NCBI RefSeq assembly: GCF_030445035.2
Contig: NC_080677.1
Coordinates: 158,535,169 to 158,599,168, forward strand
DNA length: 64,000 bases
Origin: Dasypus novemcinctus
Taxonomy: Eukaryota > Chordata > Mammalia > Cingulata > Dasypodidae
Direction of reading: 5' to 3'
Shown in pieces: positions 57,100 through 64,000 of the stretch. Numbering within the stretch: the stretch's first letter is position 1; every line of letters starts with the position of its first letter. The notes under the pieces were generated by a model. The model was not told the origin of the DNA, did not search any database, and saw only the letters and a program-made list of their open reading frames with translations. The position numbers and the translations under genes are program-made.

Positions 57100-57870
57100 G
57101 CAGGACAAAGGAGGGTGGATTCCACAATGAGTTACCACTGCACACCCACGAGGGTGGCCACAGTCAAAAGGAGGTAATAATAACCATTGTTGAGGATGTG
57201 GAGAAATTGGAATGCTCCTACCCTGCAGGTGGGATGGAAAGTGGTGCAGCTGCTTTGGAAAAGTCTGGCAGTTCCTCTAAAGGTGAAGCAGATGATGCAG
57301 CACATGATGCAGCAATTCCATTCCTAGGCATTTCTCACATGAGAAACGAAAACGTGTGCACACAAAAGCTTGTACATGAGTGTTCATTTTGGCATTATTC
57401 ATTATAGTCCCTATGTGGAAACAACCCAAAGGTCCCCCAACTGATAAATGGATACATAAAACATGATATATTCCTACAATGGCTATTATTCAGCTATAAA
57501 AGAGAAGGAAGTTCTGATACCAAGCTATAAAATGGATGAACCTTGAAAATATCATGGTAAGTGAAAAGAAGCCAGTCACATATTGTATGATTCCATTTAT
57601 ATGTAATGTTCACAATAGGCGAATCCATGGAGATATAAAGTCAATAGCCATTGTCTAGGGCTGGGGGCCAGGAAGGGGAGAGGATTGGGAGGTTGGTTTG
57701 TGATGGCTAAGGGTTATGGGATTTCTTTTTGGAGTGGTGAGCATATTCCAAAGTCAATTGTGGTGATGGTTGCACAGTTCTATGAATATAAAAAGACCAC
57801 TGGTTTGTCACTTTGAATAGGTGAATTACATTGTATATATTCCAGTAATATTGTTACAAAAGTTTTTTTT
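57100..57870 (+). mobile_element. L1M 3' region, about 770 bp
   Basis: Sense order is complete: ACTGCACACCCACGAGGGTG, GTTGAGGATGTGGAGAAATT, GCAATTCCATTCCTAGGCAT, AACTGATAAATGGATACATA, GAATAGGTGAATTACATTGT. A 112-codon open frame at 57069-57407 is L1 tail sequence, not a gene. Confidence 0.85.
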
Positions 57871-57964
57871 TCAGTCAAATCCTAGTGTTTATCTAATTCA
57901 TAAACTCTATAACATGTGAAGATTCTTTTTTTAATTAAAAAAATTTATTTTTATTTTATTTTTA

Positions 57965-58361
57965 TTTTTTAAAATTTATTTCTTTCCCCTCCCCTCCTCC
58001 CCACCGCCAGTTGTCTGCTCTCCGTGTCCATTTGCTGTGTGTTCTTCTGTGTCTGCTTGTATTCTTGTAGGCGGCACTGGGAATCTGTGTCTTTTTGTTG
58101 CGTCATCTTGCTGCATCAGCTCTTTGTGTGTGCGGGGTCACTCCTGGGCAGGCTGTGCTTTTTTTCACGTTAGGTGGCTCTCCTTACAGGGCGCACTCCT
58201 TGCATGTGGGGTTCCCCTACGCAGGGGACTGGCACGGCACTCCTTGAGCGCATCAGCACTGCATGTGGGCCAGCTCACCGTATGGGTCAGGAGGCCCTGG
58301 GTTTGAACCCTGGATCTCCCATGTGGTAGGCAGGTGCTCTATAGTTGAGCCACATCTGCTT
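57965..58361 (-). mobile_element. DAS-type SINE, long form
   Basis: Antisense copy with CCGTGTCCATTTGCTGTGTG, CACTCCTGGGCAGGCTGTGC, head GGTTTGAACCCTGGATCTCC and A box near GTTGAGCCACATCTGC. The TSD is obscured by AT-rich flanks. Confidence 0.85.
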
Positions 58362-58647
58362 CCTTTAGTTTATCTTAAAAAAGAAAAAGCATTTGGAAAT
58401 TGATCATGGAATTTTGGACACAGTAATAGGTAGAGTTGTGGAAAACATAAAAACCAAAGTGTTTGGTCATAAAATAAGCAATGTTTTAAATGCAATTCAT
58501 ATTCTCATTAATCTAATTTTTTATTTGTGAATCATACAATAGTCCATATTTATCTATTATTTGTACAATGTGTGTACCAGTTAGGAAAGACCCTAACTTG
58601 GAGCACAAAATAATTGTGAAATGTTTTCATTGTCTTGGCTTTACTGT

Positions 58648-59489
58648 TCAATCTTGGGTTGTGCTGGAAAACAGGTTGCTTAGATTCATAGCAGGGCAGA
58701 TTCTCAGGGAAACTTTATCACATTTCCTTGGTTTTGAAGGAGGAAAGAAAGGGTGGAGTGGCTTGATAGTTGAAATTTGGTAAATGTAAAGATATGGGAT
58801 CCATCATTAATTTGCCAAAACAAATGTTTCCAATATCCATATCCAGGAAAATCCCTACTTTATGTGAACAGGGATTTACACACTGGCAGTGGGAGGAGTG
58901 GTGAGGCCCAGTAGTAGCCTCCCTTTCTCAAACTCTGTCCAGAATCCAAGTTCTGTGGACAGTTGGCTCTGTTTTTCGTGAGCAGATTCTTTCAAACACC
59001 CAGACCCCATCCTTTCTTTGTCCCCACATCCACCTCCCAGTACTGGCGGCCTGAAGTGAACAGAGAGGAACCCGGGACAAAACCGGTGTAAGTGAATCTC
59101 TCAGCAGTCTTTCAGCTTCTGTTTGATAGTCCCACATTGGACATGCCTCAGATCATCAGAAATGATGAGGGGTTTATTGGCTGTGTGAATATCCAAGTTC
59201 ATATCCACTTGGAACTTCAGCATCTTTGGGTTCCTCTCTGGATACCCGGCAGGTGGGACTCCAGTTCTTCAGCTTGGAAAGAAGCTCCCTCAGCTGCACC
59301 TCGGGCCTGATGGTGTTCTTTGAGAGGCCACAGAACAGAAGGAGCACAAAAAGCCCTCCCCATGGGGCTCCTTCTTCCCTGACTGGATGCAGTGCAGGCA
59401 GCAGACCAAGCCACATTTTAGGTGCATGGGATTTTCAAGATAATCAGACCTACAAGACACCTACTTGCTTCTTTACAGTGCTCGGCCGT
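58648..59489 (-). pseudogene. RFPL4-like RING/PRY-SPRY retropseudogene
   Basis: Minus-strand remnant of a ret-finger-protein-like (RFPL) gene, about 842 bp against roughly 860 for a 287-codon RFPL4-type reading frame, so near full length. In order: ACG (59489-59487) where the start ATG should be; a RING part at 59445-59312 (DYLENPMHLKCG, CCLHCIQ, EPHGEGFLCSFCSVASQ) with Cys/His ligands visible; a linker (EVQLRELLSKLKNW); a PRY part from 59223 (MLKFQVDMNLDIHTAN, LIISDDLRHVQCG); an SPRY part from 59060 (FTSGRQYWEVDVGTKKGWG); then CVNPCSHKVGIFLDMDIGN near 58857 and SLRICPAMN before the TGA at 58650-58648. No B-box lies between RING and PRY, as in RFPL proteins. At least five frameshifts plus the in-frame stops at 59103-59101 and 58995-58993 kill it. 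No intron is evident between the RING and PRY-SPRY parts, favouring a retrocopy. RFPL proteins are E3-ligase-like and germline/oocyte-biased in other mammals. Which RFPL paralogue is parental is inferred. Confidence 0.85.
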
Positions 59490-59494
59490 GGCCA

Positions 59495-60160
59495 CTCTAC
59501 TCCACTGCATTCTCCTCTGACCTCCAGGCGCTTCCAAAGCAGCTTAGCTCAGGAGCGAGACTCACTGATGAGGGGTGTTTGTAGAGAGCGTGCTTCCTCC
59601 CTTGTCATTCACCCCAGGCCGCACCTCTTTAATCCAGTCTCATTTGGATTTAATATGGCAGAAATAAGATTTTTTACTTATGGCATGAATAGGTAACTAC
59701 AAACATTTTACTCAACATGGAAATCCAAATTGAATATGAATTGGATTTTCAGATATTTCTCACTTAAGGGTTTATAATCTTAACAGCATTGCTTGTGGCT
59801 AATGTTCACAAATGGTTTTTTTTACCCTTGGCTTTTAGACACAATTAGATGTGTTTCTATAATTTCATTACTATTACATCATATATATTCATAAATATTT
59901 TTAGCTTAATCTGTAAACAATACAATGGTAGGTAGAATTCCCATTTAATTTGACAGGGATTTCCTCTTAAGATCTAAAATGTCCATCTTTTTTTTATTAT
60001 CTTCTCTTTTAAAAAAGCTTTCTTCATATGAATGTGTAATTCATGTTAACATGTAATGAATTATTTATTTAACTTAAAAATGGGCTTCAAAATACATATA
60101 TTGGAAATCTGGTCTAATATTTTATACAGTAAATATTGACAGAATAAACCCATAATGAGC
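59495..60160. other. No gene recognised
   Basis: Possible 5'UTR remnant of the retrocopy near 59490-59650, then AT-rich sequence. Confidence 0.35.
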
Positions 60161-60176
60161 TCCTTGGTTGCCTATT

Positions 60177-60592
60177 TTTTTTTTAAAGATTTATTTTATT
60201 TATTTCTCTCCCTTCCCCTCCCTCCCATTGTCTGCTCTCTTGTGTCCATTCGCTGCGTGTTCTTCTGTGTCCACTTGCATTCTGGGCAGCATCGGGAATT
60301 TGTGTCTCTTTTTGTTGTGTCATCTTGCTGTGTCAGCTCTCTGTGTGTGCAGTGCCACTCCTGAGCAGGCTGTGCTTTTTTTTTGCACAGGGTGGCTCTC
60401 CTTGCAGGGCACACTCTTTGTGTGTGGGGCTCCCCTATGTGGGGGACACCCCTGCATGGCATGGTACTCCTTGCGTGTGGCAGTACTGCACGTGGACCTG
60501 CTCACCACATGGACCAGAAGGCCCTGGGTTTGAACCCTAGACCTCCTACATGGTAGGCGGATGCTCTATCAGTTGAGCCACATCTGCTTCCC
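60177..60592 (-). mobile_element. DAS-type SINE, long form, 12-bp TSD
   Basis: Antisense copy; TSD TGGTTGCCTATT at 60165-60176 and 60593-60604 is perfect. Head GGTTTGAACCCTAGACC and TTGAGCCACATCTGCTTCCC. Confidence 0.92.
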
Positions 60593-60636
60593 TGGTTGCC
60601 TATTAATCTGCTCTTCTTCCCTAAGTTAGAACCTTT

Positions 60637-60852
60637 ATTTATTTATTTATCTATCTATTTATTTATTTATGGAGGTACTGGAGTCAGGGATTGAACCCAG
60701 GACCTCATATGTGGGTGGCTGGCGCTCAAACACTGAGCCATGTTGGTTCCCCTGATTTGTTTTCTTTTTGTTTTTTAGGAGGCACGGGGAACTAAACCGG
60801 CACTTTCCCTGTGGGAATCAGGGGTTCAACCGCTTGAGCCATGCCCCCTCCC
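60637..60852 (-). mobile_element. Short two-headed tRNA-type SINE with (TTTA)n tail
   Basis: Two antisense heads in tandem: GGGATTGAACCCAGGACC ... CACTGAGCCATGTTGGTTCC (to about 60751) and ACTAAACCGGCAC ... TTCAACCGCTTGAGCCATGC (to 60852). The (TTTA)n tail is at 60632-60672. Flanks CCTAAGTTAGAACCTTT and CCTAAGGGAGAACTTT are an imperfect TSD. Confidence 0.65.
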
Positions 60853-60873
60853 CCTAAGGGAGAACTTTCAGAG

Positions 60874-61105
60874 CAGGGGTTCTTAACCAGGGGTCCATGG
60901 ACCCCCAAGGAGTCCATTGAAAGATTTCAGGGTGTCTGTGAGCTTGAATTGAAAAAAAAATCAACTTTTTATCTTTATTTTCTCTGACCTCTAACTGAAG
61001 TCTAGCATTTCCTTCCCCTAGGAACATATGCAATAAATAAAGTACAGTAGTATTCGTTTCTCCTGACTGGTAAAGGGGTCCATGGAACAAGAAAGTTTAA
61101 GAACG
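60874..61105. mobile_element. hAT-type non-autonomous DNA transposon
   Basis: Terminal GGTTCTTAACCAGGGG (left) and GTTTAAGAAC (right) are inverted relative to one another. The interior GGTCCATGGACCCCCAAGGA, TTTCAGGGTGTCTGTGAGC and TAACTGAAGTCTAGCATTTC matches a common mammalian hAT repeat. Confidence 0.65.
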
Positions 61106-61109
61106 TGTC

Positions 61110-63710
61110 TTTTAGAGGGAACTTATCTGGTCTTCTGGCTGTGTCAAATTTTATGTATAAAATGAACAAAGGAATTTATATCAAGTGCCTCCATAGTAGG
61201 AAACTTTTTTACATTAAGTTATGTAATTTACTGAAGATATTTTGTCCTCTTTATTTTGCAAAATCCATGAAGAAAGAGACCATGATTTTTGTTGGCGATT
61301 AAATTTATTCTCTATAGCAGCACAGATCCTGCCAAATATTGATGTTTATTAGACACGTCTTTTTTTTTTTTTTGCTTCCAGAGCAATTTTTAAAGAGAAA
61401 CAAGAAACAAGGCACTTATGAAAAAATGTGAAGCATCCCAGCTTTTGATATAACACACAATTGTCTCTCAGTACCCAAATAACCCCCCCCTGCCCCCACC
61501 TCCCCCAGCACACACACTGGCTCCCTATGTGAATCCCCTAGTTTCTTTTTAATTAAAAAAAGGAGGGTGGATTTGGATTTGAGAGGCAATAAATCAATAA
61601 CTGGCACAAATCTCAATAGACTTTGTACAATAATGAAACCATTTTACTATGTTAAATTTCAAAGCAGTTTTTTAAAATAGAAGATAATAAACAAAAACAA
61701 AAACAAAAAACAAAAAACTAACCTGAATTCCAGAGAGGATGAGTTGCTCAGAAAATGGTTTTTCTGACTCCCAGTCTATACAGTGGTATTTCAAGGAGTC
61801 TTTATGAAAAGATTATTATAACAACAGCTGTCCAGCCTCTCTGAGAAATGAGTAGCAGAAAGCTTATTTATGTCTGACTTATACCTTTTTTTGGGGCAGA
61901 GCATCAAGCAGTTTATTCAGGTGAAAACCACAGGTCTGGGTGGGAAGATGGCTTCCGACAGCTGGCTGGAAAATCTGTCACCACTCTGAAGGTGAAAGGA
62001 CTATCTGATGGGATGCAGATAGCATGTTGAATCAAATTACCAAGAATCCATTTGATTTCCGATAGACACCTTTTTTTGTACAAGAGATGACCCGTTTCTT
62101 ACATGTTTTACTCTTGCAGTGTCTTACATTTTAAGCTCCCAAAAGATAAATCAACACAGACACAGCTCTGGATCAGACTTTTACTAGCTTTCCTCTCTTT
62201 GATGATTCACATCCAAGATTGCTCAGTTGTAAACTTTGTGTTCATTTATAGATGACTTGAAGTGATTTTCTGATTTCATTTTATCTTCAGTGCTTTTTCT
62301 TCTCTCACTTCTATTTTGACACACAAGGAAAAGTAAACCATATGGCATACACTCTATTAATGTTTCTCTAAACACATTGTTTCTAGATGTATTTAAAAAG
62401 AGCTTTTCCTCCCTTGAATAGCAGAAGTATAATAACTAAGTTTAAAAGAAATATTCTTTGGACAATCTTTCTGAAAAAATATGTAATATAGAAAATTTTA
62501 TTTTTATTTTTAGAGGAAAAAAAATTATAAATTCCCATTAAGTGATGTAAATGTACATAAAATATGTTTAAAAGGTAACCTTTTATTAAAAGGTGCCAAG
62601 TATGCCATAGAGTTTAGTGTATCACTTAATGCCACCTTTTAAAACTGAGTGTAATTTTTAGAATTTTAATATGATCTTGCAATGGAACAACTCTCATGCC
62701 ATATTAATAAAGGTTTTAGACATATTAAAATGCAAGTTTAAATAGCACAGCTAATAAATAAAACTTTAAAATTTGATGAAACTATTATAATCCCTTGTAG
62801 TCCTGTCATGTGAATTGCTTTTCTGACAGGAGGAGTTATGTTATAAAAGGCAGGATGCTCCTAGTTTTGGTGGAGGGGGGTGTGATAAAAAGTATGGCCA
62901 GGGCCCCCCTTTACCTGTTTGAAGCCAAACTCCGTCCCTTAGCCAGAACATCCCTTGAAAGCAGGATGGGGTCAAATGCCTAATTCTGAACATAGTAAGT
63001 AAGAGACTCAGGAATGGTTTCTCTGAACAGAATTGAAGAGTAAAGCCCAGTTAATAAATACTTCCTGATTTTTGGAAAATCCGGCAAAGAGCCCTTCCAT
63101 AGTTGTTTACAATTCAGTCTATTTTTGAACAAAGAGAAAAAGCAGCCTTAATTGCACTATAAATATGCAGGGCCTTCAAATTACTTATAAATATGGGCCC
63201 TTGCAACTTTTAATGTGATGCGTGTCATTCACATTTCAATGAGAAGTTTCTGACAAGCTAGTGCTATGAAAGTAACCTGAAAGAAGAATTTTACTGAAAG
63301 AAAGGAAATTGAAAGCTCAAACAGATTCTCGCTCATCTCCTTTGCACTGTGGCTGGCATTTCTTTGCTTCCCTGGGGGAGGAAGAGTGGACTTGTCCTGT
63401 GCTACTGGCACCACCTGGAGAGGGAAATGGCTCTGAGAATGCAGGTGTCAGTTGCAGGTGAGAAGGGGAGCACCTGAGAAACCACTCATCTGCCCATTAG
63501 ATCACCGGTGGGAGATCAGCAGGCATCTAAATAAAGGCACTGTTCTGGCTGATTTTCATTTCCTGTAGCAGAAGATTGGGTTTCATTGTTGATATAAGCC
63601 AGAGCAGCTAGAGTTTTTGCCCCCCAGATGCTTAATTCTCTCTTTAGGAAAGTGGCTGGCATTTATGGTTACCAGAATTATTTCATGCCCTTGGAAATCA
63701 CTTGTGGAAA
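61110..63710. other. No gene recognised
   Basis: AT-rich unique sequence with a T-run at 61360-61373, C-run at 61483-61490 and (CAAAAA)n at 61690-61720. Short frames only. 63120-63220 carries two TATAAATATG words 35 bp apart, possibly chance. Confidence 0.4.
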
Positions 63711-63714
63711 TTGG

Positions 63715-63815
63715 CCTCCACTCCCAGGATCTTGATTCTGCATTTCTGGGGTGGCATCTTGGAATCTTCAGTTTTAATAATCTTTACAGATCATACTAAA
63801 GCGCAACCAGGGTTG
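63715..63815. repeat. MER5-type hAT arm
   Basis: CTTGATTCTGCATTTCTGGG and the terminal CAACCAGGGTTGAGAACTGC match one half of a MER5-like element. Confidence 0.5.
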
Positions 63816-63917
63816 AGAACTGCTACCTGAGGGAGGAATAAGAAACATGTTATGATTGCTTCCTTACATGCTCATTTTAGCTGTGTCCTCTTGGTTTTCT
63901 CCTCCCCTCCTGACATC

Positions 63918-63965
63918 CATTTGTTTATTTGTTGAATCATTGATTCATTTATTCATTCATCTACA
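63918..63965. repeat. (TCAT)n-like low-complexity, possible MIR/L2 tail
   Basis: TTTGTTGAATCATTGATTCA followed by TTTATTCATTCATC. Could be an L2/MIR terminus or a simple repeat. Confidence 0.4.
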
Positions 63966-64000
63966 AATGATTGGGGCTACTATGCCTCAGAATTGTGTAA

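Noticed and set aside
57069..57407. 112-codon open frame
   Set aside because: It is old L1 ORF2/3'UTR sequence in recognisable order; no separate gene.
1..64000. A previously undescribed multi-gene system
   Set aside because: I looked on both strands for clustered unknown genes, conserved exons, or RNA structures beyond repeats and found none. The window is repeat-dominated mammalian intergenic or intronic DNA.

Overview
This window looks like nuclear genomic DNA of an armadillo or close xenarthran. The strongest sign is a set of tRNA-headed SINEs of the DAS type, the family known from the nine-banded armadillo Dasypus. At least six are long copies of about 370-420 bp and several are shorter or two-headed, and many still have target-site duplications (TSDs). 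Also present are xenarthran-looking L1 3' ends, ancient pan-mammalian repeats (MIR, L2, L1M, hAT/MER5, MaLR LTRs), and sparse coding potential. I recognise no intact protein-coding gene and no rRNA, tRNA gene, CRISPR array or bacterial-type operon. The open frames in the window are chance frames, repeat-derived or GC-rich artefacts.

Layout. 1-130 is the edge of a CpG-rich region with a G-quadruplex-prone (GGGGGC)n run. 130-9.5 kb is old repeats, one clean SINE (3967-4333) and a two-headed SINE (2944-3352). 9.6-14.3 kb is an old plus-strand L1 broken by two hAT elements and a MaLR LTR. 17.45-18.75 kb is an antisense L1M tail. 19-27.5 kb carries MaLR, MIR, L2, SINE and hAT fragments. 29.0-30.6 kb is the only full CpG island, with a TATA box and a CTCF-like site at its left edge; it is the best promoter candidate, but I cannot name its gene. 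31.1-33.3 kb is a long antisense L2. 34.0-36.3 kb is a SINE next to a 1.8 kb antisense L1 end. 37.15-37.79 kb is a SINE with a minisatellite inside it. 39.0-46.7 kb is an LTR-rich block: three copies of one ERVL-like LTR family and a decayed antisense ERVL provirus (43.2-45.6 kb) invaded by two L1 insertions. 48.0-49.4 kb is an L1 5'UTR plus ORF1 remnant. 53.5-55.2 kb has two related LTRs. 58.6-59.5 kb is a near full-length RFPL4-like RING/PRY-SPRY pseudogene on the minus strand. 60.2-61.1 kb is a stack of two SINEs and a hAT element.

No set of genes works together here. The biology is mostly retroposition: L1 machinery mobilising itself, SINEs, a gene transcript (the RFPL copy) and apparently flanking DNA (a candidate 3' transduction at 43.79 kb). 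Repeat family names come from recalled consensus sequences, not a database search, so subfamily names are deliberately coarse. Boundaries are firm only where a target-site duplication is given.
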